In this document: piece by piece, positions 6,950 through 13,944 of the stretch
Layout of the letters: each line of letters opens with the position of its first letter
How positions within the stretch are numbered: position 1 is the stretch's first letter
From: Deltaproteobacteria bacterium RBG_16_44_11
GTDB lineage: Bacteria > Desulfobacterota > Syntrophia > Syntrophales > Smithellaceae
Length of the DNA: 14,573 bases
Assembly: GCA_001797845.1 (NCBI GenBank)
Contig: MGQN01000007.1
Span: 3,284 to 17,856 of the forward strand
Reading direction: 5' to 3'
Translations under genes and position numbers: made by a program
Notes under the pieces: model-generated
What the model was told of the DNA's origin: nothing
Databases searched by the model: none
Seen by the model: only the letters and a program-made list of their open reading frames with translations

Positions 6950-8200
6950 TTACATTATCTCCATGGCGCACGCCATGGATACACCGCCGCCGCCGCAGAG
7001 AGTAGCCATTCCCAGTGTCTTGCCGCGTTTCTTCATCGAGTTAATCAACGTGACCATAATCCGGCATCCCGTGGAGCCGACCGGATGGCCAAGTCCGATG
7101 CCGGAACCGTTAATATTGGTTATTTCGCGGTCAATTTTCAGTTCTTTTTCACAACCGAGGTATTGAGCGGCGAAAGCCTCGTTGAGTTCGATTTGTTCAA
7201 AATCATTGATTTTCAAGCCGGATTTTTTTAACAGATCTCGTACCGCCGGAACAACACTTAAACCCATCACCGAAGGATGGCATCCGCCGCGTCCCACTGC
7301 AGTTATGCGCGCCAGCGGTTTCAGGCCCAGCTCCTCGGCCTTCTGCGCGGACATAATTACCATTGCGCTGGCGCCGTCATTGATTCCCGAAGCGTTGCCT
7401 GCGGTAACTTTGCCGATTTTAGGTACAAAAGCCGGAGGCAGATTTTTTAATTCCTCCATCGTCAATTTCGGCCGAAAATGTTCATCCTTGTCGAAATATT
7501 TCGGCGGTTTGCCTTTTTTTTGGGGTATCTGCACCGGTACGATTTCGTCTTTGAAATCACCTTGCAATGTGGCTCTTTCGGCGTTGTTGTGACTGCGCAG
7601 AGCCACTTCATCCATTTCTTCGCGGCTGATTTTATACATTTCGGCGATGAATTCGGCGGTAACCCCCATGATATAGGGTTTGCCTCTATACATATCGATA
7701 AGCGCGCCTTCCTTGAGCGGACCGTTTTCCGGCCCGGGCATAATGTGTGAGCCGCAATGCAGGGCGCGGATTATATTATCCACCAGAACCTGATCTTGTA
7801 GACGATAGCCCCAGCGGGCTCCGGTCAGTGAATAGGCGACGCCCGACATGTGCTCCATGCCGCCGGCCAGAATTATATCCGCCATTTCGCTTTGAATCAT
7901 AGCCATGCCGGAAAGGACGGTTTCCATACCCGATATACAGACACGATTAATTGTGACTGCAGTTATGCTTTCGGGGATTCCAGCCAGAAGCTGAGCTACG
8001 CGAGTGACATTAAGAGTGTCCGCGGGTTCCATACAGCAGCCGAAGCGCACATCATCAATTAAAGCTGCATCAATGCCCGCGCGCTTTACCGCTTCTTTCA
8101 TGACAATACTTCCCAGAGTTGCCGCATTGAGGTCTTTCAAGCTTCCCCCGAAAGTACCCACTGCCGTGCGGCAGGCCGAAACAATAACAACGTCTTTCAT
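6950..8200 (-). CDS. Acetyl-CoA acetyltransferase (thiolase)
   Basis: Thiolase II condenses two acetyl-CoA to acetoacetyl-CoA, or runs in reverse in beta-oxidation or syntrophic acid degradation; the direction here is not known. The 416 residues carry the nucleophile Cys88 (NRVCISGME), NEAF at 340-343, catalytic His372 in GLGHPVGSTG and the second catalytic Cys402 in LCGGGG. Two points are unusual. The motif after the nucleophile is CISG where CGSG is commonest. The stretch between about 128 and 178 (QDQVLVDNIIRALHCG, then GPENGPLKEGALIDMYRGK) is longer than in typical 390-400 residue thiolases. GGAG lies 8 bases before the ATG. It has a single-gene layout: a terminator hairpin lies upstream at 8271-8301 and another downstream at 6881-6924. 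A broader 3-ketoacyl-CoA thiolase specificity is possible because no partner genes are adjacent. Confidence 0.9.
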   Translation of the reverse strand: MKDVVIVSACRTAVGTFGGSLKDLNAATLGSIVMKEAVKRAGIDAALIDDVRFGCCMEPADTLNVTRVAQLLAGIPESITAVTINRVCISGMETVLSGMAMIQSEMADIILAGGMEHMSGVAYSLTGARWGYRLQDQVLVDNIIRALHCGSHIMPGPENGPLKEGALIDMYRGKPYIMGVTAEFIAEMYKISREEMDEVALRSHNNAERATLQGDFKDEIVPVQIPQKKGKPPKYFDKDEHFRPKLTMEELKNLPPAFVPKIGKVTAGNASGINDGASAMVIMSAQKAEELGLKPLARITAVGRGGCHPSVMGLSVVPAVRDLLKKSGLKINDFEQIELNEAFAAQYLGCEKELKIDREITNINGSGIGLGHPVGSTGCRIMVTLINSMKKRGKTLGMATLCGGGGVSMACAMEIM

Positions 8201-8229
8201 TAAGCAATCTCCTTCTCTGAAAATTCCTT

Positions 8230-8259
8230 ACAATAACAGCGCCTTTTCTGGCACTGCAA
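8230..8259 (-). promoter_or_regulatory. Candidate promoter of the thiolase gene
   Basis: On the minus strand TTGCAG (8259-8254) and TATTGT (8235-8230) are 18 bases apart. They lie just downstream of the tRNA terminator and about 30 bases before the thiolase ATG. The terminator upstream implies that a promoter must lie in this 70-base gap, but the matches themselves are modest. Confidence 0.3.
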
Positions 8260-8270
8260 GGTTAAATCTA

Positions 8271-8301
8271 AAAAGCCCAACATAATAGAAGTTGGGCTTT
8301 T
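8271..8301 (-). terminator. Strong rho-independent terminator after tRNA-Asn
   Basis: AAAAGCCCAAC (8271-8281) and GTTGGGCTTTT (8291-8301) form a perfect 11-base-pair stem with a 9-base loop. On the minus strand the stem is followed by further T residues. It begins 8 bases after the CCA end of the tRNA, the usual position for a tRNA terminator, and it separates the tRNA from the thiolase gene. Confidence 0.88.
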
Positions 8302-8309
8302 GGATATTC

Positions 8310-8385
8310 TGGCTCCCCAGCGCGGACTCGAACCACGGACATGGTGGTTAACAGCCACCCGCTCTACCGACTGAGCTACTGGGGA
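8310..8385 (-). tRNA. tRNA-Asn (anticodon GUU), CCA encoded
   Basis: The 76-base minus-strand sequence folds as a full cloverleaf. The 7-bp acceptor stem is TCCCCAG with CTGGGGA, followed by discriminator G and an encoded CCA (8312-8310). The D-arm is AGCTCAGTCGGTAGAGC. The anticodon stem GGTGG/CCACC closes the loop CTGTTAA with anticodon GTT at 8352-8350. The T-arm holds GGTTCGAGTCC. GUU reads AAC and AAU codons (Asn). It stands alone, with its own promoter upstream and a terminator right behind. Confidence 0.97.
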
Positions 8386-8401
8386 TTAAATTTTCAGCGG
8401 C

Positions 8402-8430
8402 TACATAATACAAGTAGAGACGGATGTCAA
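8402..8430 (-). promoter_or_regulatory. Promoter of tRNA-Asn
   Basis: A perfect -35 TTGACA (8430-8425) is followed after 17 bases by TATGTA (8407-8402) and a G+C-rich discriminator (GCCGC). This leaves a leader of about 10 bases before the tRNA 5' end at 8385. A consensus -35 with a G+C-rich discriminator is typical of stable-RNA promoters under stringent control; that regulation is inferred. Confidence 0.55.
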
Positions 8431-8460
8431 CAATCTTCCGAAAACTTTTAAAGTATTAAT

Positions 8461-8518
8461 TTCGCCATTCTTTTTTTATAGTATATCATTATCTTGCCTC
8501 AAAAACTGGAATGATATA
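8461..8518 (+). promoter_or_regulatory. Candidate promoter with 9-bp inverted repeat before the FrhB-Ior operon
   Basis: TATATCATT (8482-8490) and AATGATATA (8510-8518) are perfect 9-base inverted repeats with a 19-base spacer. The left arm overlaps a possible -10 (TATCAT, 8484-8489) that lies 17 bases after a weak -35 (TTCGCC, 8461-8466). The arrangement could be an operator for a dimeric regulator, or a hairpin in the 5' leader of the operon. The rest of the 8386-8552 gap shows nothing else beyond the tRNA promoter on the other strand. Confidence 0.3.
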
Positions 8519-8552
8519 TGAAAATAAATCATTATTTTTAATTGGAGATTTA

Positions 8553-9695
8553 ATGGTAAAAGGCCTAAGTAGCCAAAAACTATTAAAAAATAATGTTCTG
8601 GAAGAGAATTTGTGCACCGGCTGCGGCGCCTGCGTCGGTCTTTGTCCTTATCAGGTAATTTATCATGACCGGACAGTGCAGTTACATTACTGCGATCTCA
8701 CAGAGGGTAAATGCTATGCTTTTTGCCCCAGAACGCCGACGGACTTCGCCAAACTTCGGGAGCTTCTCTTTGATGTAAACGACCTGACACCGGAAATCGG
8801 CGCGGTAAAAGCCTATTATTTAACCCGGGCAACTGACGTAAGTCTGCGCGATGTTGCCCAGCACGGCGGTACGGTAACCGCGCTGATGGAATTAGCGCTA
8901 GCCGAAGGCCTTATTGATTCCGCCATCGTTTCTTTCCGTAATCAGGAATTTCTGCAAAATGGCTCTATGGCGAAAGATAAGAAAACCATAAGGAAAAACG
9001 CGGGCTCTAAATTTACCGTATCGCCGACAATTGCCGCTTTTAATCAATTGGTAAATCAAGAGGCGGGTAAAGTCGGTGTGGTGGCCACACCCTGTCAGGT
9101 GCTGGCACTGGCCAAAATGAAAGCTCAATCCCAAAAAGATGAATCCGGCAAAATTAATCAATTGCAATTGGTCATCGGTTTGTATTGCGGCTGGGCGCTG
9201 TCAATGGAAAAATTTTCTCAGATGCTGGCGAAATATAATATAAAGTTGGACGCGATAAAACGTATGGATATCCCCGCGGGGAAAAATATTCTTGAGCTTT
9301 ACACGGAGGCTGGAGTCAAAGAAATTTCTTTTGATGAGGCACAAGCCTGTATCCGTGAGGCATGCCGCTACTGCATAGACAGCACGGCGGAATATGCCGA
9401 TGTTTCGGTAGGCGCCGCACGCTTTAGCGGTAATGCAGAAGAGCAGCGCCGTTGGAATCAGTTGATTGTGCGGACTCAGAAGGGAAGGTATCTTATTGAA
9501 CTTGCCGTAAAACGCGGCGTGTTGGAAATCCGCGAAGCTCCGGCGGAGAGTTTACAGGAATTGAAAAAAGCAGCTGCGGAAAAAAAGAAGGCGGCGCTGA
9601 AAAATATTATGCGTAAAAGCGGCTCGGCAAAAAATCTTTTGTATCTGGATCGCCGCGACGCCGTGGTGCAGGCCATACTGGAGCAAAGCAGGTAA
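8553..9695 (+). CDS. FrhB/FdhB-family iron-sulfur flavoprotein (coenzyme F420 hydrogenase/dehydrogenase beta subunit-like)
   Basis: This is a predicted soluble electron-transfer subunit. Family members (FrhB, FdhB, FpoF and many bacterial homologues) bind FAD and Fe-S clusters and pass electrons between F420 or another carrier and a partner enzyme. Its 380 residues start with a ferredoxin-like section: Cys21, Cys24, Cys27, Cys31 (CTGCGACVGLCP), then Cys47, Cys54, Cys58. FrhB hallmarks follow: QHGGTVTALMELAL, GVVATPCQVLAL, and in the C-terminal domain a CIREACRYC cluster followed by AEYADVSVG. The ATG at 8553 has GGAG 5 bases upstream. The ATG at 8511 in the same frame lacks a good site and lies inside an inverted repeat, so it is rejected. 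The iorA ATG follows 4 bases after the stop, which suggests the protein works with IorAB. F420 use is doubtful in this kind of bacterium; NAD(P)H or a ferredoxin is an equally open partner. Confidence 0.88.
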   Translation: MVKGLSSQKLLKNNVLEENLCTGCGACVGLCPYQVIYHDRTVQLHYCDLTEGKCYAFCPRTPTDFAKLRELLFDVNDLTPEIGAVKAYYLTRATDVSLRDVAQHGGTVTALMELALAEGLIDSAIVSFRNQEFLQNGSMAKDKKTIRKNAGSKFTVSPTIAAFNQLVNQEAGKVGVVATPCQVLALAKMKAQSQKDESGKINQLQLVIGLYCGWALSMEKFSQMLAKYNIKLDAIKRMDIPAGKNILELYTEAGVKEISFDEAQACIREACRYCIDSTAEYADVSVGAARFSGNAEEQRRWNQLIVRTQKGRYLIELAVKRGVLEIREAPAESLQELKKAAAEKKKAALKNIMRKSGSAKNLLYLDRRDAVVQAILEQSR

Positions 9696-9699
9696 AAGC

Positions 9700-11640
9700 A
9701 TGTCCAAATTACTTAGTCCGGCCAAAACGGAAGTTCTATTTATGGGCAACGAAGCCATCGCGCGAGGCGCGCTCGAGGCTGGGCTTTCTGTGGCCGCTGG
9801 CTACCCGGGAACTCCTTCATCAGAAGTTATTGAAAACCTAGCTTCAGTCGCCGGGCAAAGAAATCTTTATGTTGAATGGTCGACAAATGAGAAGGTAGCC
9901 GTGGAAGTGGCGGCGGCGGCTTCTTTTGCGGGTTTGCGTTCGATGTGCGTGATGAAACAAAACGGCGTCAATGTAGCCTCCGATTTTCTTTTGCATCTTA
10001 CCGCTTCGGGAACGCGCGGCGGCATGGTGTTGGTCAGCTGTGAAGACCCGGGCGCTCTTTCCAGCGTCAACGAGGGGGAATCAAGATATTTTGCCCGGAT
10101 GCTGGAAATCCCTCTATTGGAGCCGGCCAATTTCCAGGAAGCAAAAGATCTGACCAAATGGGCGTTTGAATTATCGGAAAAGATTCATAACATCGTCATG
10201 CTGCGGTCGGTGACGCGCATGTCGCATGCCAGCGGCAATGTTATTTGCGGCTCACTGACGGATAAATCCAGAGTGGCGCGCTTTGTTTATGACGGCCCCA
10301 TAACTGACCCGCTAAGAGGTCCGGTCATCAGCACGCCTGTGGTCGCCAAACACAGGCTCCAACAGGAAAAATTAGAAAAGGCAAAAAAGCTTTTTGAAGA
10401 AAGTCCCTTCAATAAATACTTCGGCCCCAAAAAACCTCAACTTCTAATTATTACCAGCAGCGTGTGTTTCCTTTACAGTCAGGAAGCCGTAAGCTCGCTG
10501 GGTCTGCAAAAGCGCGCCGGAATATTAAAACTTGGCTGTACCTGGCCTCTGCCGGAAAGGCTTTTGAAGAAATATCTGCGCTTAACCGATAAAATTATGA
10601 TTGTGGAAGAAGTCCTGCCGTTCATGGAAGAAAGCGTAAAAGTGCTGGCCGCGGGAATGCCCAAAGAAATAGGCCTTAAAACTTTCTATGGGAAAATTGA
10701 TAAGACACTGCCCGCGGTGGGTGAATTGAACCCCGATATTATTTGTGCCGCTTTGTCGAAAGTTATGAAGGTTAAGTGTAAGTCAATACCCGCGGCTTAC
10801 GTGAAAGGTCTGCAAAAAGCGGCAGCACTGATTCCTCCGCGGGACCAGACATTTTGTCCCGGCTGTCCGCACCGCGCTTCTTTTTGGAGCATTAATACCG
10901 CCCTCAAGCGCGATGGCCGTGAAGGTTTTGTTTGCGGCGATATCGGGTGTTACGCGATGGCGGCTCTTACGCCGGCCATCGGTTTTCATACTGTGCGCAC
11001 TCTTCATTCCATGGGTTCGGGCACGGGTCTGGCCTGCGGCTTCGCCAAACTTGGCGCTTTTGGCTTTGATAAGCCGGTGCTTTCAGTTTGCGGCGATTCC
11101 ACTTTTTATCACGCGGTTATTCCCGCCCTTATCAACGCCCAGCACAACAGGGCGGATATTACCTTTGTTGTGCTGGATAATGCCGGAACGGCCATGACGG
11201 GATTTCAGCCTCATCCGGGTTTAACAACAAGCGCTATGGGTGAAGCAGTTCCCGCGGTGGATATCGCCCAAATTTGCGCGGCCATCGGAGCAAAAGTCGC
11301 TATCAGCGATCCCTTTGATTTGGATGGAACAAGTAAACTTCTTAACTCTTTTATGGAGCAAAGCGGCTCCTTAAATGTTTTGATTTTACGTCAGATTTGC
11401 GCGCTGAGTCCCGAGAAAAAAGGAAAGAAAAAATTTGAAATGCGCGTGGATGAAGCATTGTGCTTGGGGGAAGATTGCGGCTGTAACCGGTTATGCACGA
11501 GAATCTTCCGCTGTCCCGCTTTAACCTGGGATAGAACAAAAAAGAAAGCGGTTGTAGACGAAGTCATTTGCGCCGGCTGTGGCGTCTGCTCTTCGATTTG
11601 CCCGCAAAAAGCGATTATGAAAACGGAGGTCATAAGTTAA
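9700..11640 (+). CDS. iorA: Indolepyruvate:ferredoxin oxidoreductase, alpha subunit
   Basis: IorA is the thiamine-diphosphate subunit that oxidatively decarboxylates aryl-pyruvates or related 2-oxoacids to acyl-CoA, reducing ferredoxin. The 646 residues show the family order: N-terminal pyrimidine-binding domain with GNEAIARGALEAG and GYPGTPSSEV (16-44); CPGCPHR (386-392); the TPP/Mg site around GDIGCY (413-418) and CGDSTFYHA (464-472) with LDNAGTAMTG; and a C-terminal ferredoxin domain. The last CAGCGVCSSICP (Cys624, 627, 630, 634) is a normal 4Fe-4S motif. The preceding group Cys588, 593, 595, 599, 605 in CLGEDCGCNRLC-TRIFRCP is denser than the simple IorA pattern I would expect. A GCAGG site lies 7 bases before the ATG. 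The stop is followed directly by the block that lengthens iorB. The true substrate is not shown by sequence; phenyl-, indole- and hydroxyphenyl-pyruvate are the known ones. Confidence 0.94.
   Translation: MSKLLSPAKTEVLFMGNEAIARGALEAGLSVAAGYPGTPSSEVIENLASVAGQRNLYVEWSTNEKVAVEVAAAASFAGLRSMCVMKQNGVNVASDFLLHLTASGTRGGMVLVSCEDPGALSSVNEGESRYFARMLEIPLLEPANFQEAKDLTKWAFELSEKIHNIVMLRSVTRMSHASGNVICGSLTDKSRVARFVYDGPITDPLRGPVISTPVVAKHRLQQEKLEKAKKLFEESPFNKYFGPKKPQLLIITSSVCFLYSQEAVSSLGLQKRAGILKLGCTWPLPERLLKKYLRLTDKIMIVEEVLPFMEESVKVLAAGMPKEIGLKTFYGKIDKTLPAVGELNPDIICAALSKVMKVKCKSIPAAYVKGLQKAAALIPPRDQTFCPGCPHRASFWSINTALKRDGREGFVCGDIGCYAMAALTPAIGFHTVRTLHSMGSGTGLACGFAKLGAFGFDKPVLSVCGDSTFYHAVIPALINAQHNRADITFVVLDNAGTAMTGFQPHPGLTTSAMGEAVPAVDIAQICAAIGAKVAISDPFDLDGTSKLLNSFMEQSGSLNVLILRQICALSPEKKGKKKFEMRVDEALCLGEDCGCNRLCTRIFRCPALTWDRTKKKAVVDEVICAGCGVCSSICPQKAIMKTEVIS
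11625..11629 (+). promoter_or_regulatory. Shine-Dalgarno site serving the ATG at 11641
   Basis: GGAGG lies in the last codons of iorA, 11 bases before the ATG at 11641. It is much better than the AAAGAG that precedes the conserved IorB start at 11839. If the 198-base block were absent, this same site would serve the ATGAAC of iorB directly, which suggests it is the ancestral iorB ribosome binding site. Confidence 0.6.
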
Positions 11641-11843
11641 ATGAAACACTGCGTATCTAATGCCAAATTGCATTCCAAAGTATACCGCGGCGGCAAGGAA
11701 GAGGCGACCCTGCATGCGCCGGGCAGGCAGCAGTCGTATCGTGTCATACGGCGAGGAGCCGATAACGCCCCAGGCATACGCCGGGCTGGCGTTGCCAACA
11801 AAGGTAGACGAAGGAAGGTAGCTTGGTACAAAGAGCCGATGAA
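11641..11843. other. Putative small inserted element between iorA and the conserved iorB start
   Basis: The block lies between the iorA stop and the conserved IorB start. ATGAA occurs at both ends (11641-11645 and 11839-11843), as a target-site duplication would. Removing 198 bases rejoins TAA-ATGAAC and puts iorB directly behind iorA with its GGAGG. The interior differs from its surroundings: 11701-11760 has 41 G+C of 60, whereas a sample of iorB (12121-12180) has 28 of 60. It holds several small inverted repeats: CGTAT/ATACG (11735-11750), CGGC/GCCG (11749-11761) and AACGCC/GGCGTT (11764-11793). It is open in the iorB frame and in two minus-strand frames. No terminal inverted repeats and no transposase are visible. 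A second copy elsewhere would be needed to call it a mobile repeat. Confidence 0.5.
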
Positions 11844-12423
11844 CATTATCATCACCGGTGTCGGCGGGCAAGGCAATGTCATGGCTTCGCGCGTCCTGGC
11901 CGGCATGCTGGTAGACGCGGGTTACTTTGTCACCATTGGTGAAACCTTCGGCATGTCCCAGCGCGGCGGGTCGGTAATGAGCCATTTGCGCGTGTCGTCC
12001 CGCTGCGCCTTAAGCCCGCAAATTCCGCAGGGCAGAGCGGATATAATTGTCGCGCTGGAGCCGGTGGAAGCGATTAGGGTGCTATCGAAGTATGGTAATC
12101 CCGCTGTTACGGTTTTATCCAATTCCCGGGTGGTTTATCCCATCGGGGTAATAACAGGAGATTTTAACTATCCGTCGCTCGATAAAATAAAAGCGATTTT
12201 TGATAAATTAACGGTGCGCAATTGGCTGATCAATGCCACATCGGTCGCGGTAGAGATGGGCAATCCGGTTTTGAGCAATATCGTGATGATTGGTGCGCTG
12301 GCGAAAATGAACTTATTGCCGATTGACCGTCGTGCCTTTGAAAAAGAAATAACCAAAAATATGCCTGCGGATAAGCGCCGGATCAATTTCGCGGCTTTTG
12401 ACGCCGGCGCTAAAATGGTTTAA
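11641..12423 (+). CDS. iorB: Indolepyruvate:ferredoxin oxidoreductase, beta subunit, with 66-residue N-terminal extension
   Basis: IorB is the gamma-domain subunit that pairs with IorA. The conserved protein begins at Met67 (ATG at 11839-11841): NIIITGVGGQGNVMASRVLA, then ETFGMSQRGGSVMSHLR, ADIIVALEPVEA and NIVMIGALAKMN, ending at residue 260. Counted from Met67 it is 194 residues, the normal IorB length. Residues 1-66 have no counterpart that I recognise: 17 Lys/Arg against 4 Asp/Glu, with RRGADN, RRAG and GRRRK runs. The extended start has GGAGG upstream; the conserved ATG at 11839 has only a poor AAAGAG. Either the longer protein is made, or translation restarts at 11839. I give the longer frame because the ribosome binding site supports it, while the first 66 codons probably belong to an inserted element. 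The stop is 66 bases before the flavodiiron gene. Confidence 0.88.
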   Translation: MKHCVSNAKLHSKVYRGGKEEATLHAPGRQQSYRVIRRGADNAPGIRRAGVANKGRRRKVAWYKEPMNIIITGVGGQGNVMASRVLAGMLVDAGYFVTIGETFGMSQRGGSVMSHLRVSSRCALSPQIPQGRADIIVALEPVEAIRVLSKYGNPAVTVLSNSRVVYPIGVITGDFNYPSLDKIKAIFDKLTVRNWLINATSVAVEMGNPVLSNIVMIGALAKMNLLPIDRRAFEKEITKNMPADKRRINFAAFDAGAKMV

Positions 12424-12489
12424 GCTGTAATTGACGCGAACGGATTAGAGCATATATTAAAGATTCAACACAAAATGCGAGGTAAAAAA

Positions 12490-13701
12490 ATGAAAAATAT
12501 TTACTCGGCAATAAAAATAACCGATAATGTTTACTGGGTTGGCGCCATCGATTGGACAATCCGCGATTTCCACGGCTACACCACTCCCCACGGCAGTACC
12601 TATAATGCCTATCTTATAATGGCCGATCAAATCACTCTGATTGACACGGTAAAGGCGCCGTTTAAGGACGAAATGCTGGCGCGCATCAAATCCATTGTCG
12701 AGCCATCCCAAATAAAATATATCATTTCTAATCACTCCGAGATGGACCATTCCGGATGCCTGCCGGAAATCATCGATTTGATCAAACCGGAAAAAGTATT
12801 AGCTTCGGTAATCGGCGTGAAAACGCTGAAAGAATTGTTTCATGACCAGCATGAAATCATCCCGGTAAAAGACGGCGAAACTTTGAGCCTGGGCAATATG
12901 GAATTGGCATTCATGGAGACGCGCATGATTCACTGGCCGGATTCCATGTTCACCTATCTGGCCAAAGACGAGCTTTTGTTTTCACAGGACGCTTTCGGTA
13001 TGCATCTGGCGACGCTGGAACGATTTGATGATGAAATCGACGCGGCAACTCTGGAGTTTGAAGCGGCCACATACTATGCCAATATTGTTTTGCCGTATTC
13101 GCCAATTGTGCTGAAAGCGCTGGATAAGGTGGCACAGACAGGTTGGACGTTTAAAGTTGTCGCTCCCGATCATGGGCCGGTATGGCGTAAAGATATCGGC
13201 CGGATTATCGAACTTTATAAAAAATGGGCTTCGCAAAAAACGACAAACAAAGCGGTTGTTATTTACGCGACGATGTGGCACTCCACCGAAAAGATGGCCA
13301 GTGCCATAAGTGAAGCTCTGGCCGAGGCCGGTGTGAAAGTTAAGCTTCTTTCGATGAACGAATTTCACCGCAGCGAAGCCGCATATGAAGTGCTCGATGC
13401 CGGGGCTTTGATTGTCGGTTCGTCAACACTAAACAACAATATTCTGCCGCAAATGGCGGATGTGATGACTTACCTGAAAGGTTTGAAACCGGCAAATCTC
13501 ATCGGCGCGGCTTTCGGCTCTTTCGGCTGGAGCGGAGAATCCGTAAGGGATTTGGAAGCCATTCTCCGAGAGATGAAAGTGGAAATAGCAGCGCCATCAG
13601 TTTCCGTGAGAAATGTTCCCAACGAGGGCGCGATGCAGTTATGTCACGAGTTGGGTAAAACCATCGCGACTCAGCTGAAGCAGAAAGTTGATTCTAATTA
13701 A
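12490..13701 (+). CDS. Class A flavodiiron protein (FprA-type oxygen/NO reductase)
   Basis: This cytoplasmic enzyme reduces O2 to water and/or NO to N2O with electrons from rubredoxin. The 403 residues form a metallo-beta-lactamase-like domain (about 1-250) and a flavodoxin domain (about 253-400). All diiron ligands are present: His82, Glu84, Asp86, His87 (NHSEMDHSG), His148 (MIHWPDS), Asp167 (SQDAFGMH) and His228 (APDHGPVW). FMN contacts fit IYATMWHST (259-266), GSSTLNNN (310-317) and FGSFGWSGE (342-350). There is no fused rubredoxin or flavin reductase domain, hence class A. The ATG at 12490 has GAGG 7 bases upstream; an in-frame ATG five codons earlier overlaps that site and is rejected. 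Rubredoxin follows 30 bases downstream, and rubrerythrin after it. The 66-base gap after iorB shows no terminator, so read-through from the Ior genes is likely but an internal promoter is possible. Confidence 0.95.
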   Translation: MKNIYSAIKITDNVYWVGAIDWTIRDFHGYTTPHGSTYNAYLIMADQITLIDTVKAPFKDEMLARIKSIVEPSQIKYIISNHSEMDHSGCLPEIIDLIKPEKVLASVIGVKTLKELFHDQHEIIPVKDGETLSLGNMELAFMETRMIHWPDSMFTYLAKDELLFSQDAFGMHLATLERFDDEIDAATLEFEAATYYANIVLPYSPIVLKALDKVAQTGWTFKVVAPDHGPVWRKDIGRIIELYKKWASQKTTNKAVVIYATMWHSTEKMASAISEALAEAGVKVKLLSMNEFHRSEAAYEVLDAGALIVGSSTLNNNILPQMADVMTYLKGLKPANLIGAAFGSFGWSGESVRDLEAILREMKVEIAAPSVSVRNVPNEGAMQLCHELGKTIATQLKQKVDSN

Positions 13702-13731
13702 TAGCGTATAAAAAAGATTGAGGAGGCAGAA

Positions 13732-13890
13732 ATGAAAAAATATGTTTGCGGAGTTTGCGGTTATGTTTATGATCCGGCCAAAGGCGATCCGGATAATGGT
13801 GTTGCCCCCGGAACGGCATTTGAAAATTTACCCGCGGATTGGACCTGCCCTGTTTGCGGAGCGGCCAAGAGTGAATTCGCGCCGGAATAA
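13732..13890 (+). CDS. Rubredoxin
   Basis: This is a small soluble electron carrier with one iron held by four cysteines. The 52 residues are the classical rubredoxin length. Cys6 and Cys9 (VCGVCGYVYDP) and Cys39 and Cys42 (WTCPVCGAAK) are the ligands, and the conserved aromatic and glycine positions (Tyr11, Tyr13, Gly18, Gly23, Phe30, Trp37, Phe49) are present. AGGAGG lies 5 bases before the ATG. It sits between the flavodiiron gene, 30 bases upstream, and rubrerythrin, so it is the likely electron donor to both for O2 and peroxide reduction. The role is established for the family; the pairing in this organism is inferred from position. Confidence 0.97.
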   Translation: MKKYVCGVCGYVYDPAKGDPDNGVAPGTAFENLPADWTCPVCGAAKSEFAPE

Positions 13891-13944
13891 TAAATAAAAC
13901 CGGAGCCATTTTTCATATTTTTCAAGTTGATATGGAGTAAATAT

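Noticed and set aside
8511..8552. Earlier ATG for the FrhB-like gene
   Set aside because: It has no good Shine-Dalgarno site and lies in the right arm of an inverted repeat, while ATG 8553 has GGAG at the right distance and gives the normal N-terminus before the first Fe-S motif.
11521..11985. A 154-codon minus-strand open frame crossing the iorA end and iorB start
   Set aside because: It runs antisense through two conserved genes, has no ribosome binding site that I can see, and owes its middle part to the G+C-rich inserted block. It is kept only as a clue to the orientation of that block.
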